Both the position numbers and the translations under genes were made by a program. Below, piece by piece: positions 17,052-27,900 of a stretch of 64,000 nt of DNA; position 1 is the first letter of the stretch, and every line of letters starts with the position of its first letter. Location of the stretch: NCBI RefSeq assembly GCF_001423845.1, contig NZ_LMPM01000001.1, positions 1,693,398 to 1,757,397 on the forward strand. Reading direction: 5' to 3'. The DNA comes from Sphingomonas sp. Leaf357 (GTDB lineage: Bacteria > Pseudomonadota > Alphaproteobacteria > Sphingomonadales > Sphingomonadaceae). The notes beneath the pieces were generated by a model, which saw only the letters and a list, made by a program, of their open reading frames with translations, had not been told where the DNA came from and searched no databases.

Positions 17052-18091
17052 CGCCCGGCCGCCTGCTTGTATTCGATCAGTCCGGATCGCTGCCCGCCGG
17101 CGCGACTTCGACGGAAGCGCAGCAGGCCGAGCAGTTCGGGGAACTTGCCCAGCATCAGGAACACGCCGCTGGCGATCGCCAGGCGCGGGGGCAGGGTGCG
17201 GGATTTGGCCAGGGCGATCTGCGCCATCTTGGCCGGCCAGATCAGCACCAGGGCGGCGGCCGGCAGCGCGAAGATCGGGCTGGCGAACACCGTCGCCAGC
17301 AGCGCCGCGACGAACAGCGCCGGAATCACGCCCGCCCAGATCACGATGCTGCGGCAACTGCGGCGATAATCCGGCGCGCGGAGATCGGGGTGGCGGCTCG
17401 CCAGTTCGGCGAAGGCGTGGCCGGCACGCTTGCACCGCATCCACCATTGCCCGAATTTCAGGATTGCGGCGTCGTGCAGGGTCATTTCGTTATCGATCCG
17501 CGCTAGCCGCCAGCCGGTGCCGCGCAACCGCACCGCCATATCCGGGTCTTCGCCCGCGATCATGTCGGGATCATAGCCTCCGATCGCCTGCAACGGTGCC
17601 ACGCGGCACAGCACATCGCCACCGCACGCCGTCGCCGGGCCGACCGCCACGTCCCACTCGTCGTCACACAAGGCGTTGTAGGTCGATCGATCCGGATAGC
17701 GCTCACGCCGCCGTCCGAAGACCAGGGCCAGGCCGGGATCGGCCTCCAGTGCCGCTATGCCGGCGTCCAGCCAGCCAGGTTGGACTTCGCAATCGCCATC
17801 GATCATCTGGACGAATTCCAGCGCCGGATTTCGCGCCGCCAGATGCGCCAAGCCCGCATTGCGGGCGCGGGCGGCGGAAAGGCGGGGCGGGGTGTTCAGT
17901 TCGATCGCGTCGATGCCGCGCGCCCGCGTCATCGCGACGCTATCGTCCGACGAGGCGGAATCGACATACACGCGCGCGACGCCGTCGGGCAGCGATTCCA
18001 GGCAACGGACCAGCCGCGCGCCTTCGTTGCGGCCGATCACGACGATGCCCAGCTTGCCCCCGTCGGACCCACCCTGTTCGTGCTGCGCCAA
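17048..18091 (-). CDS. Membrane glycosyltransferase family 2
   Basis: A 347-residue protein and first gene of the minus-strand transferase operon. The apparent start is TTG 18091, since no ATG lies near the conserved LGIVVIGRNEGARL beginning. GT-A motifs are VIGRNEGARL, VYVDSASSDDS, the metal site QMIDGDCEV and AGEDPDMAVRLRGTGW. Two or three C-terminal membrane helices (WAGVIPALFVAALLATVF, IFALPAAALVLIW) follow. Resembles membrane-bound EPS transferases such as ExoA-like enzymes. The 116-base gap to the plus-strand WecG-type gene should hold promoters for both. Confidence 0.88.
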   Translation of the reverse strand: MAQHEQGGSDGGKLGIVVIGRNEGARLVRCLESLPDGVARVYVDSASSDDSVAMTRARGIDAIELNTPPRLSAARARNAGLAHLAARNPALEFVQMIDGDCEVQPGWLDAGIAALEADPGLALVFGRRRERYPDRSTYNALCDDEWDVAVGPATACGGDVLCRVAPLQAIGGYDPDMIAGEDPDMAVRLRGTGWRLARIDNEMTLHDAAILKFGQWWMRCKRAGHAFAELASRHPDLRAPDYRRSCRSIVIWAGVIPALFVAALLATVFASPIFALPAAALVLIWPAKMAQIALAKSRTLPPRLAIASGVFLMLGKFPELLGLLRFRRSRAGGQRSGLIEYKQAAGR

Positions 18092-18207
18092 TTCGTATCA
18101 CTTTCGCTGGACGTCACTCATAGGTGTGACACATAGGCGGTTGTCAATTGGTTGCGCCGCGGCATTTTCTTGATGCGGGGATCGGCGTGCGGCGGGGCGG
18201 CGGATTT

Positions 18208-18960
18208 ATGAGCGTAGCATCTCCGGGAAAGACGGTCTTTGTCGACATGGCCTTCGATCGATACGATTTCGAGGCCATGGTCGCCTGGCTGCAGCATCGC
18301 CAAGCCGCGGACGGTTTCGCATATGTCGTGACGCCGAATGTCGACCATATGGTGCAGATTGCCGCCGATCCCGAGCGGCTCCGCCCGATCTACGACGCCG
18401 CGACGATCCGGCTGTGCGACAGCCGGATCCTGGCGCGATTGGCCAGGATGCGGGGGGTGACCCTGTCGGTGGTGCCGGGCAGCGATTTGATCGTGGCCCT
18501 GTTCGATCGTGTGCTCGTGGCGGGCGATCGTTACTGTCTCGTCGGTGGCAGCGGTGAGCTGGCCGACAAATTGCGGCGGAAATTTCCGGCGCTCGATCTC
18601 GTGCATCATCAACCACCGATGGGATTGCGGACCGACGCACAGGCCCGTGCCGCCGCCGTCCGCGCCGCGGCGGAGGCCGGGGCGCGGTTCACTTTGCTCG
18701 CGGTCGGCGCGCCGCAGCAGGAGATTCTCGCCCATGAGATGGCGCGAGATGGCCAGGTTGCTGGCACGGCTTTGTGCATCGGCGCGGCGATCGACTTCAT
18801 CGTCGGCGCGCAGGTTCGCGCGCCCCGTGCCGTTCAACGGGCCGGCATGGAATGGGCCTGGCGCCTTGCCGGCAACCCCAGGCGTCTCGCGCGGCGCTAT
18901 TTGTGGGACGGGCCGAAAATATTTCTGCTCGCGTTTCGCTGGTCGAAACCAAATGCCTGA
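18208..18960 (+). CDS. WecG/TagA/CpsF-family glycosyltransferase (GT26)
   Basis: A 250-residue protein starting at ATG 18208. Family motifs are seen in order: VVTPNVDHMVQIAADPE, a segment with SRILARLARM, a PGSDLI stretch, YCLVGGSGELADKL, LLAVGAPQQE and GAAIDFIVGAQVRAP. The last 30 residues are aromatic and basic (RRLARRYLWDGPKIFLLAFRW), a membrane-binding end common in this family. These enzymes transfer a ManNAc, glucuronosyl or related sugar to the polyprenyl-linked acceptor; xanthan GumM belongs here. Sugar unknown. An upstream in-frame start at 18148 is less likely. Confidence 0.9.
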   Translation: MSVASPGKTVFVDMAFDRYDFEAMVAWLQHRQAADGFAYVVTPNVDHMVQIAADPERLRPIYDAATIRLCDSRILARLARMRGVTLSVVPGSDLIVALFDRVLVAGDRYCLVGGSGELADKLRRKFPALDLVHHQPPMGLRTDAQARAAAVRAAAEAGARFTLLAVGAPQQEILAHEMARDGQVAGTALCIGAAIDFIVGAQVRAPRAVQRAGMEWAWRLAGNPRRLARRYLWDGPKIFLLAFRWSKPNA

Positions 18961-19142
18961 TACAAAGGGCGGATAGAACCAAAACAGGTCGAACGGATGG
19001 ATCGCGAATCAACCTTGCCGCACGCCGCGCGTCGCGTGCCATTCCCGCGCATGCCGGCCATCGGCGTCGTCTGCGGCAGATCGACGGAGATGTTCGGCGG
19101 ACTGCGGGCCTGATGCGATCGGGCGACGCCCAGCGCGGCGGG

Positions 19143-20156
19143 ATGAACCGCCATGCGTGGCTGGATCACGCACGCGGTATCGGCATCATCCTGGTCGTCT
19201 ATGCGCACCAGATGCGGGCGCAGACGGCGATCGGTCAATTCCCGGCGGCGTGGAACGGGCCATTTCAGGATGCACTGATCTATTCGTTCCACATGCCGCT
19301 TTTCTTCTTCATATCGGGCGTGGTTTCGTTGAAATCCATGCGGAGCAAGCCTTTCGCGGAATCCTTTCTCGATAAGCTGAAGAGTATCGCCTACCCGTAT
19401 TTTCTCTGGTCGATCCTCTCGTGGTGCCTGTCCGCACTGGCCGTACACTATGTCAACAAACCGATGGATTTTCGGAGCCTGATATCGATCGTGTACCAGC
19501 CGATCCTGCAATACTGGTTCCTCTACGTCCTGTTCTTCTGCCAGCTGGTCGCGCTGATCTTCAGGCGCGCATTCCCGGCGAACATCGTCATCGCCGCGAT
19601 TTTTTTGGTGGCACCGCTTCCCTTCATCAATCCGACCATCAACGAGTTCGTGGCATCGTTTCCCTTCTTCGTTATCGGCATGATGACCTCCGGCTTTTTG
19701 CTGGCACCAACCGATCGGCGTTCCACGCGCGGGAAGATACTGGCGGCGGTGGCGGCGCTCGGCGTGTTCATGGTCCTCGTATGCGTGCGGCGCGACAATA
19801 GCGCTTCCCTTTCGGCTGCCGCGCTCGTTCAGGCCTGGGCGGGGATCGCGTTCATTATCGTCGTCGCGCGGATCATTGGGCCACGGTGCTCCTGGCTGTC
19901 CACGCTTGGGCAGGCGTCGATGGCGATCTTCGTCATGCACACCATCGTCGCGGCGGCGATCCGAACGATCTTGGGCATGACGGGCCCGCACCACCCGCTC
20001 TTACTGTTGCTGGCGTGCGTGATCGGCGGATTGATCGTACCGCTCATCGTCGTACGGGTCGCCGCGATCTACCGATTGGAGCCGTGGCTCGGGTTGGGCA
20101 AATCGGAGCGACGCAGCGTAGGGGCCGATCGGCCTATTGCTTTAGCTGTGCCATGA
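19143..20156 (+). CDS. Membrane O-acyltransferase (acyltransferase family 3)
   Basis: A 337-residue polytopic protein with about ten spans. It begins near MNRHAWLDHARGIGIILVVYAHQ, which carries the family's N-terminal HARG...H pattern, and has FHMPLFFFISGVV after it, as in OafA/NodX-type enzymes. Start ATG 19143 is preferred; an in-frame ATG at 19113 adds ten residues. It probably acetylates, or pyruvylates/succinylates, exopolysaccharide on the periplasmic side using a cytoplasmic acyl donor. The 3' end overlaps the convergent gene at 20134 by 23 bases. First of three such genes in the locus. Confidence 0.87.
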   Translation: MNRHAWLDHARGIGIILVVYAHQMRAQTAIGQFPAAWNGPFQDALIYSFHMPLFFFISGVVSLKSMRSKPFAESFLDKLKSIAYPYFLWSILSWCLSALAVHYVNKPMDFRSLISIVYQPILQYWFLYVLFFCQLVALIFRRAFPANIVIAAIFLVAPLPFINPTINEFVASFPFFVIGMMTSGFLLAPTDRRSTRGKILAAVAALGVFMVLVCVRRDNSASLSAAALVQAWAGIAFIIVVARIIGPRCSWLSTLGQASMAIFVMHTIVAAAIRTILGMTGPHHPLLLLLACVIGGLIVPLIVVRVAAIYRLEPWLGLGKSERRSVGADRPIALAVP

Positions 20157-21768
20157 AATCGTTGACCGCGCGCGCCTTGGGCGCGTCGGACAAAGGCTGG
20201 CCCGTATATTCGCGATGACCATATTGGCCGCCCGGGCCAGGCGTTCCCACCGAGGTGAACAAGACGATCAGCCCGCCGACCTCCTTCTGCCAGCGCTTCA
20301 GATACGTCATGTACATATCGTAGATCCGCGGGTCGCGATTGGCGGCCAGCATGTCCTCGCCGATTTCCTTCTGGTAGCCGACGAACCCCGGCCCCGCTTC
20401 GTACGCGACCATCGGCAGGTTGTATTTGTGCGCAACCTTCTTGGCGGCGACCGCCTGGTTGATCGCATTGCCGACGATTTCGGGAGCGCGGGCGAACAGC
20501 GCATTGACGCGGACGGCACCCGTTCCGGGCAGCGTGTAGGGATCGGTGCTGAAATACGGCGCGACCGCCAGAGCATCGACCGACCTCCAGGTATCCTTGT
20601 GCGCCAGCGCACGATCGGCTCGCTCCGGCCATGTCTGATTGGCCAGAACTCGCACCAGTCGCTTCGGCTGGCCTGAAAAGACCCGTGTCCAGACGCTCAT
20701 CACGTCGCGGACGCGATCGGCATAATAGAAATCGTTCGCCATGGCGGGATCGACATTGGGATAGAGTTCACGCCCGCGTTCCGTCGCCGTCTTGCCTTGC
20801 TGGAAAGCGTCGTTCCAAACCTCGTTCGAAAATTCGACATAGGCTTTCAGCTTGGGATCGAGATGGTCGCGTACATAGGTCGCGAACTTCTCGTAATACC
20901 CCGGATCGACATCGAACGGCATGTTGAACCAAGGGTCCGACTGGGTCGTGTTGGCCAATGCGACCATATATTCCATCGACACGCCGTTGGGGCCGCCCTG
21001 CGTGAACGACGCGGGCGTCGGCCGCTCCGCCCAGATGCGCTTCGGCGCGTTGTTGGTCTGCATCCAGTCCATGAAGCGCAGCACCTTGTAGGGGCGCTTC
21101 TCGGCGAGGAAGACGGGATTGAACGGCGTGGAGGTATCGACGCCCTGCTGTACGCAGGACAGCGGGCTGAGCGTTGCATCGTCCTTGGTCGCGGTCAGTT
21201 TCATCGTGATGCCGGCAGTGGGGATCGGCTTGTCGACGATCATCGTGAAGTGCTTGCCCGACCCCTTCGTCTTCCAGTCGCCAAAGGCATAAACGTCCCA
21301 GCCGTCCGCGATCGTGCAGGCAAAGCTGCCGGTCTGGATGCGCACCGTGCCACTCTGCAGCATCACCGAAAGCAGGGTCGTCTTGGGAATATGGATGGGG
21401 TGCCCGGTCGGGTCGAACTGGATGCGACCGATCGGGTCTTTCCAACTGCCATTGGGCTCGATGAAATTGATCGTGGCGGACGTCTGGACGATATCGTTGA
21501 ACGCCCATTCTCCGGCATAATATTCCAGACCGCCGAGGTTCATGCCCACGACGGTGGGCTCCACCGTCAGCGGCGTGTCGGCAGCGCGCGCACCGGCGGG
21601 CGAGGTGGCGGCGATCGGCGCGGATGTGCCATTCCGGTGCAGCATGGCGGCGCCGGCACCGGCCAGAGCAGCGGGCACGAGGATGAAACCGACAGCTCGC
21701 ATCATTGCTCTACACACATCGGCGATCGCCGCTTTCGTCTTGCTTTTGGAGGTGCGGCCATACATCAT
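20134..21768 (-). CDS. Exported clan GH-A-like glycoside hydrolase homologue
   Basis: A 544-residue protein. The N-terminus contains a hydrophobic signal or anchor (RAVGFILVPAALAGAGAAM, about residues 24-42), so the mature part is periplasmic or secreted; an internal Met22 is an alternative start. The rest is one large domain with GMNLGGLEYY, VLRFMDWMQTNN, VALANTT, YVEFSNEVWN and MVAYEAGPGF. The Asn-Glu pair in SNEVWN (Glu316) and the Glu in VAYEAG (Glu457) sit where clan GH-A (beta/alpha)8 hydrolases carry acid/base and nucleophile. The same domain occurs in the RTX protein at 24917-28501. Likely role: trimming or degrading the locus polymer during export, comparable in logic to PslG; inferred, not shown. 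Convergent with the acyltransferase, divergent from the polymerase gene. Confidence 0.75.
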   Translation of the reverse strand: MMYGRTSKSKTKAAIADVCRAMMRAVGFILVPAALAGAGAAMLHRNGTSAPIAATSPAGARAADTPLTVEPTVVGMNLGGLEYYAGEWAFNDIVQTSATINFIEPNGSWKDPIGRIQFDPTGHPIHIPKTTLLSVMLQSGTVRIQTGSFACTIADGWDVYAFGDWKTKGSGKHFTMIVDKPIPTAGITMKLTATKDDATLSPLSCVQQGVDTSTPFNPVFLAEKRPYKVLRFMDWMQTNNAPKRIWAERPTPASFTQGGPNGVSMEYMVALANTTQSDPWFNMPFDVDPGYYEKFATYVRDHLDPKLKAYVEFSNEVWNDAFQQGKTATERGRELYPNVDPAMANDFYYADRVRDVMSVWTRVFSGQPKRLVRVLANQTWPERADRALAHKDTWRSVDALAVAPYFSTDPYTLPGTGAVRVNALFARAPEIVGNAINQAVAAKKVAHKYNLPMVAYEAGPGFVGYQKEIGEDMLAANRDPRIYDMYMTYLKRWQKEVGGLIVLFTSVGTPGPGGQYGHREYTGQPLSDAPKARAVNDFMAQLKQ

Positions 21769-21842
21769 GGCCGGGGATTAGACCAGCATGCTGGTACCCA
21801 TCCGACCCTGCGATCGCCGCCGGCGCATTCGCGAACAAAAGC

Positions 21843-23375
21843 GTGCTGCCCGTGATCCTAAGCGTCAAAAGCTTGTTCTATCTGGATGGGCTCCTCCTGC
21901 TCGGCCTGCTGTTCTTCCGTTGGGCGCTGGTCGATCGGATGAAGGGCCTGATCGATGCGCGCGTGTTCGCGCTGGTCCTGCTCGTGCCGGCATTGCTGAT
22001 TTTCGTTCCGAAGGTGGAAATGGCCTATGCCGTTCTGCTGGTCGCCGCGATGCTGGCGCGCAACCGACCGGAATTGTGCGCAGGCTATCTGCTGATGTTG
22101 CCGATGGTGCCGGAACTGAGCCTGGAGTACAGCCTGGGGGGCCTGTACATCATGCGCTTGTCGGCCACGTCGGCTCTGGCAGTCGGGGCGCTGCTGGCGC
22201 TGTTGTGGACGCCGCGCACGACCAGATTGCATAGCGGCAAGTATGATTTCGCGGCGGCGGTCCTCGTTCTCCTGTTCACGCTCATGAACGCGCGGGGAGG
22301 GGAGGCGAACGCTTATCTGCGCGGCTTCGCCGATATCTTCCTGACGGTCGGCGTGCCGTACATCATCGTGTCCCGAAGCATCGGCAGCGAGAGCGATGCG
22401 CGCGTCATCCTGTCGCGTTTCTTCCTGGCGGGTGCCCTCGCCGCACTGATCGCTATCTTCGAGGCGAGCCGGCACTGGGCTCTCTATGAGTACATCCCAT
22501 CGCATTTGAACGTTTCCCTTCGCGGTATATCGATGCTCAACGTGCGAGCAGGGTTCATGCGCTCGGGTGGTCCGTTCCTGAATCCCACGGCATTCGCGTT
22601 CTTCCTAGCGATCCTTCCAGCCGGCCTGTGGGGGGTTCGGTCCTATTTCCACGCGCTTGGATATCGCGCGGTGATGATGCTCTTGCTGGCAGGTCTGCTG
22701 GCCACGCAGTCGCGCGGCGCGTGGATTGCCTGCGCTGCTGGATATTGTGCCTTGTGGGCCTATCGTGGGCTCAGGGGCAGGGCGGTGGGCGCGCTTTTCG
22801 GAGCCGCAGTGCTTTATACGGTTGCTAGTCTCTTATTGCCTGAAAACGGCCGACTTGCCGAGAGTCTTGGCCGTTCCGGTGCCGCTGTAGATACCATGGA
22901 TTATCGTAGGGCATTGCTCGAAAGTGGCCTAGCGCAAGTTCGCGCGCACCCATTGCTGGGACAATCGGCTTCCGAACTGAATGTTTCGATGGTCGAACTT
23001 GTTCAGGGCCAAGGTCTCATCGATTTCGTCAATACTCATCTGTTTGTCGCACTAAGCGGGGGGCTGCTAGGATTCGTGATTTGGCTAGTGATATGGGGAA
23101 TACCATTCGCTGCAACTTGGCGTCACGGTGCCCGGATCGGTAAATCGCCAGCAAGCGGTCTTCAGGTTGTGCCGGAGACGATGCTGGTGGTTAGCATGGT
23201 CGCGCTTTTGTTTACTTCGACCGCAAATCGCGGATTGCTTTGGCCGGTTGTCGCTCTTGCCCTTACCGCTCCCTTGCTATCCTTGGCAAGGCAGCGGCAA
23301 AAATCACTAGATCGTAAAGCTCGTCCGCTAATTTATAATGGCGGTCGGTCAGTCAACGCAGCAGTATCGCTGTAA
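21843..23375 (+). CDS. O-antigen ligase / Wzy-like polymerase membrane protein
   Basis: A protein of about 510 residues with 10-12 predicted spans. It has the large periplasmic loop and surrounding pattern of the O-antigen ligase/polymerase superfamily, including TQSRGAWIA and RRALLESGLAQVRAHPLLGQSASEL. The start is uncertain: GTG 21843 gives a clean membrane-protein N-terminus (VLPVILSVKSLFYLDG), whereas the upstream in-frame ATG at 21705 would overlap the divergent gene and add Cys/Trp-rich residues. Best candidate for the polymerase of the repeat unit. The last third, from about 22.8 kb, uses noticeably more AT-rich codons than the first. Confidence 0.82.
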   Translation: MLPVILSVKSLFYLDGLLLLGLLFFRWALVDRMKGLIDARVFALVLLVPALLIFVPKVEMAYAVLLVAAMLARNRPELCAGYLLMLPMVPELSLEYSLGGLYIMRLSATSALAVGALLALLWTPRTTRLHSGKYDFAAAVLVLLFTLMNARGGEANAYLRGFADIFLTVGVPYIIVSRSIGSESDARVILSRFFLAGALAALIAIFEASRHWALYEYIPSHLNVSLRGISMLNVRAGFMRSGGPFLNPTAFAFFLAILPAGLWGVRSYFHALGYRAVMMLLLAGLLATQSRGAWIACAAGYCALWAYRGLRGRAVGALFGAAVLYTVASLLLPENGRLAESLGRSGAAVDTMDYRRALLESGLAQVRAHPLLGQSASELNVSMVELVQGQGLIDFVNTHLFVALSGGLLGFVIWLVIWGIPFAATWRHGARIGKSPASGLQVVPETMLVVSMVALLFTSTANRGLLWPVVALALTAPLLSLARQRQKSLDRKARPLIYNGGRSVNAAVSL

Positions 23376-23553
23376 ATTTTTACAATCCCGATCACAAAGC
23401 GAAGGTGGTGAAGTGTTCCAACGCGACCATCAATCTGGAGTCGCAGGTCAGTTAATGTTGGAATGATTAGTAAAAAATAGTTTTCTTTTCGTTCGAGCAC
23501 GTCATTATGAGAAATATTTGAGTAAGAGATTTCGATCGCGTCGTTTTGTTGAT

Positions 23554-24672
23554 CTAAAATTTTCCGTCACCAGGTAGATGTGGCCTTGTTATCCTTAGCC
23601 TTTTAGCTATTGCTCCTTGACACCATGGATCGATCCATTTGCCAAATATATATGCAATGTTAATCAATATGATGCAGATAAATAGCGCTGATGTGTTGTC
23701 GATCGATGTTAAGCGCCAGTTTGTAACGAGGCCTGTAGCGGTCTGAATGATCATAAATACGCCGAGATGTATTGTGTAAAGCGGATACGAGATCGCGCCT
23801 AAAACCTCGAATGACTTATGCGATGATTTCGCCTGCGATAGCAACAAAACAATCAAAGGAAATAGCGTTAGGATTGTAGTCAGATCAAACCCTGCCCGAT
23901 AGGTATTCGGCACCGGTGATAGCATTATCACAATCACTGCGCCGAAGATGACCCAAGCTAGTGAATCCGGTAGTGGTGGCACAACGAATGTGCTGACCAT
24001 GCGGCAGAGTACTACTCCGGCAAGAAATCCAAAAGTTGCACGTAGGAAGGTCATGTCAATTTCGTCCCAGCGATAGCCGAAATCAAGCCCCTTCCCGCGC
24101 GCTACTGTATCTACAACGAGAATTGCGAAAGTAAGCGCCGTTAGAAAAGCGAGCCATAGAGTCGATAGTCTGACGAGGGCGGCGCCATAAGCCAAGTTGA
24201 TCATAATTTCACCGAACAGAGACCAGCCTTGGGTCGACAAAGGAAACAACGTCGGTGATGTCGGGCTTGGCATAAGGGCTAGTGCGGTTATGACCGCGAT
24301 GAACCCTCCCAACCAATCATGCGAATGTAAATTACCCGGGATCGTTGCAATAAAGCCTAATCCGACCCCGATCAGCCACATTGGCGCGAACCGGCCATAT
24401 CGTTTGATCAAGAACGTCTGAAAATATTTTCCAGCAAGAAGGCGTCCTTCATAAGCGTGAGCGATCACAAATCCACTCATCAAAAAAAACATGTCAACGG
24501 CAAGATACGCGGACGGTGCAAGCTTAAGAGCGCTGATAAAACTGGCATGATAAAAAAGCACGGCGATCGCGCATAACCCGCGTAGGGCGTCAAGCGCTTC
24601 AAACCGGCCACCCGCCGGAGTAGTCGCAACCGGGTTGGGTATTTTCTGACTTTGCTGATTTTTGATCGTCAT
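23554..24672 (-). CDS. Membrane O-acyltransferase (acyltransferase family 3), AT-rich gene
   Basis: A 372-residue OafA/YrhL-type acyltransferase with ten or so spans. The N-terminal signature is FEALDALRGLCAIAVLFYH, then DMFFLMSGFVIAHAYEGRL and RYGRFAPMW. ATG 24672 gives MTIKNQQSQ and is preferred; an in-frame start at 24744 is possible. Codon usage is clearly AT-richer than its neighbours, with AAT, ATA, TTA and GAT codons frequent, which suggests recent acquisition. Probable role: O-acetylation of the polysaccharide. Confidence 0.87.
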   Translation of the reverse strand: MTIKNQQSQKIPNPVATTPAGGRFEALDALRGLCAIAVLFYHASFISALKLAPSAYLAVDMFFLMSGFVIAHAYEGRLLAGKYFQTFLIKRYGRFAPMWLIGVGLGFIATIPGNLHSHDWLGGFIAVITALALMPSPTSPTLFPLSTQGWSLFGEIMINLAYGAALVRLSTLWLAFLTALTFAILVVDTVARGKGLDFGYRWDEIDMTFLRATFGFLAGVVLCRMVSTFVVPPLPDSLAWVIFGAVIVIMLSPVPNTYRAGFDLTTILTLFPLIVLLLSQAKSSHKSFEVLGAISYPLYTIHLGVFMIIQTATGLVTNWRLTSIDNTSALFICIILINIAYIFGKWIDPWCQGAIAKRLRITRPHLPGDGKF

Positions 24673-24916
24673 CCAATCATCTGTGATGAATTTGGGTTCG
24701 AGGGCAAGGGGCCGGATATTTTGGAGAATTATTCGCAGCGACAATTGGCGCGGGTGCCGTGACGCAGCCTCACCGATCGCGGTGTTTTGTGTGAGGCGAG
24801 GACGCGTAGGGCGGGCCGATCGGAGAGTTTGGTTTATGGCTCGCTAACCACTCTCCTTATGATAGGATAAGCGGTTCGTTCCCTAATTTCGTCTCAACTA
24901 TCGAGGCGGGACGAAC

Positions 24917-27900
24917 ATGAAAATTTTCGAAGATTTGAGATTATATTCGGGTAACGACGTCGAAAGCGGAAAAGCGGACATCGCCGTGATCAGCGAGGTC
25001 GCCGAAACGATCGATACTTCGTCTACTACAGTGCTCACCACGGCGCGGACGGTATCCGCGATGCTGGACACCAGCGAGGCCAGCAAAGTCGCAGCCGCGA
25101 TTGATGCTCCGGCCACGACGGTTCGAACGTCCGCCAGCACGGTTTCCGCGATGCTGGGCACCAGTGAGGTCGGCAAGGTCGTAGCCGCGATCGATACTTC
25201 GTCGGCCATGGTCGGGGCTACCATAGGCGTCTCATCCCCAGCGCTGGACACCAGCGAGGTCAGCAAGGTCGCCGGAGCGATCGCCCCCGCCGTACCCGTT
25301 GAAACGCCAACGGTGTCCAACACTCCTGTGGTCGTCACGAGCCCAACGGTGGACAGCAGTCCATCGGCGAATACCAGCACGAACACGATGGACATCGGCA
25401 TGAATTTGGCCGGTGTCAGCTATTACGGCACGCAATATCCCTTCCTGGATCGGTTCAAGACGTCATCGGAATGGATGGTTCAGGGTGTGAATGGACAGCC
25501 GATCGGCGCGCTCTCGCTGGACGCCAACGGTTATCCCACCGCCATGCCGACAGGCGCGACCAACATTTTCACGATGGTCGGTCTCGATCCGGTCGCGCTG
25601 GAAACATCCGATATCTATGTCATTACCTACAAAGGTAATGCGAGCATCAATATTCTGGGCGGCACGATCCTGTCGTCCGAACCGGGTAAGATCACCTTCC
25701 GTTTTACAGGCGAAGGCAGTTCTACGGCGATCAACGTCAGCGCGATCGATCCCGCAAATCCGCTCTCGGACATGCACGTCGTGCGGCAGGATCAGGTAGC
25801 GCTGTACGAAAGCGGCGAAATCTTCAATCCGGCCTTTCTCGACAAGGCATCGCAATGGTCCGAACTGCGATACATGGATTGGGGCAACACCAACAACAAC
25901 ACGCTCACGTCGTGGGACCAGCGCACCACGCTGACCAGCGCATCGTGGAGCAACATTTCCTCGACGCACAGCGTCCCGATCGAGATCATGGTTGCGTTGG
26001 CCAATAAGACCAACACCGATATGTGGATCAACATTCCGGCCGCCGCGGATGACGATTATATTCGCAAGACCCTGTCCTATGTACGGGACAACCTTGCCGC
26101 CGGTCTGAGCGTAAAGGTCGAATATTCCAACGAGGTTTGGAATTGGGGATTCCAGCAGGCGAGCTACGCCCAGACCATGGGCGCGCAGATGTTCGGCACG
26201 GACCTCAATGGCAATGGCCAGATAGATCGCGGCACGAGCGAGGAACCGGGCACCGCCTATCTGCAATATTACGGCTATCGCGCGGCTCAGGTCGCAGCCG
26301 TCGCCAATAGCGTCTTCGCTTCCAGCGACCCTGCGCGCCTTCAGAACGTGCTCTCCACCCAGACCGGCTATCTCGGACTGGAAACCTATATCTTCGACGG
26401 TGTTCAAAGCGCCGCGCTGGGCAGCGTCGCCAGCCTGTTCGACAATTATGCGATCACGACGTATTTCGGACTCGACAGCGTCGATCAGGCGACCCTCGTG
26501 TCATGGGCACATGCTGGGCAGGCCGGCATAGATGCGGCGTTTGCCGGTCTGAACGCCAGCTTGAACGACAGTCTCAGGGTCTATGTCTATCAGCAGGCGG
26601 TCGCGGCGCGGAACGGCCTCTCGCTCGTCGCCTATGAAGGCGGCGTCGGCTTGGCGGCGTACACCTTTGCCGACGCCGATCAGTCGGCGATGCTGGCGTT
26701 TTTCGAGGCGCTGGATAACGATCCTCGCATGGGCGATATGTATGCCAAGATGGTTGCGGATTTCGCGGCCAGCGGTGGATCCGGTCTTAACGCGTTCACC
26801 GACGCAGGCTCACCCAGCAAATGGGGCACCTGGGGTACGCTCGACAGCATCTACGACGAGGGCAGCGAGCGGTACGATGCGCTGGTTGCGGCGTCCCAGG
26901 CTGCCAAGGCGGCCCAGCTTACCGGCGGCGATGCGACTCAGGTCAACGTCCTCACTTCGGCGGCCAGCTATGTACTCGGCGGAAACCAGTTGACGCTGAC
27001 CTATGTCGGCTCGGGCGGCTTCAACGGTACGGGCAACGACCTGTCGAATACCATCGTCGGCGGCAACTCCTTCAACATGCTCTATGGCGGCGGCGGTGAC
27101 GACACGATCGTCGGCGGCAGTCGTAACGACATCATCGACGGCGGCACCGGCGCTGATCGGATGATCGGCGGCGATGGCGATGATACCTATGTGGTCGACA
27201 ATATCGGTGACGTGGTCGTCGAGCAGGCGGGTGGCGGAACGGACGAGGTCCGCACCACCTTGAACACCTATGCGTTGACCGCCAGCGTCGAAAACCTCAC
27301 CTTTATCGGGACGGGCGTCATCACCGGGACCGGCAACGATTCCGACAATATCATCGCTGCTGTCGCTGGGGCCTCGGCATCCTTGTACGGTGGTGCCGGC
27401 AACGACACCCTGACCGGATCGACCGGCGCGGACCTGCTTGATGGTGGGACCGGTGCCGACATCATGCGCGGGGGCCGGGGCAATGACGTCTATATCGTCG
27501 ATAATGCCGGCGATAACGTCATCGAGCTGGCCGGGGGCGGCATCGACACGGTGCGGACCACGCTCAATCTCTATGGGCTTGCCAGCGAAGTCGAGAATCT
27601 TACCTTCATCGGAACGGGGAATTTCAACGCTTTCGGCAATTCCCTGGACAATGTGATGACGGGTGGTGCCGGCGACGACACGCTGTGGGGTGACGTCGGC
27701 AACGATACGCTGAACGGTGGTGCCGGCAACGATGTGTTGATCGGCGGCGTCGGTGCCGACACGATGATCGGTGGCCTGGGTGATGATCGATACGATGTCG
27801 ATAACATTGGTGACATCGTCGTTGAACTGCCCGGTCAGGGTAACGATGCGGTTTACACAACGGTAAATTATACGCTGACCGCCAACGTAGAGAATCTGAT

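Noticed and set aside
23376..23553. AT-rich gap as possible small RNA or gene
   Set aside because: No stem-terminator pair, no ribosome-binding site with a frame; only short A/T runs seen.
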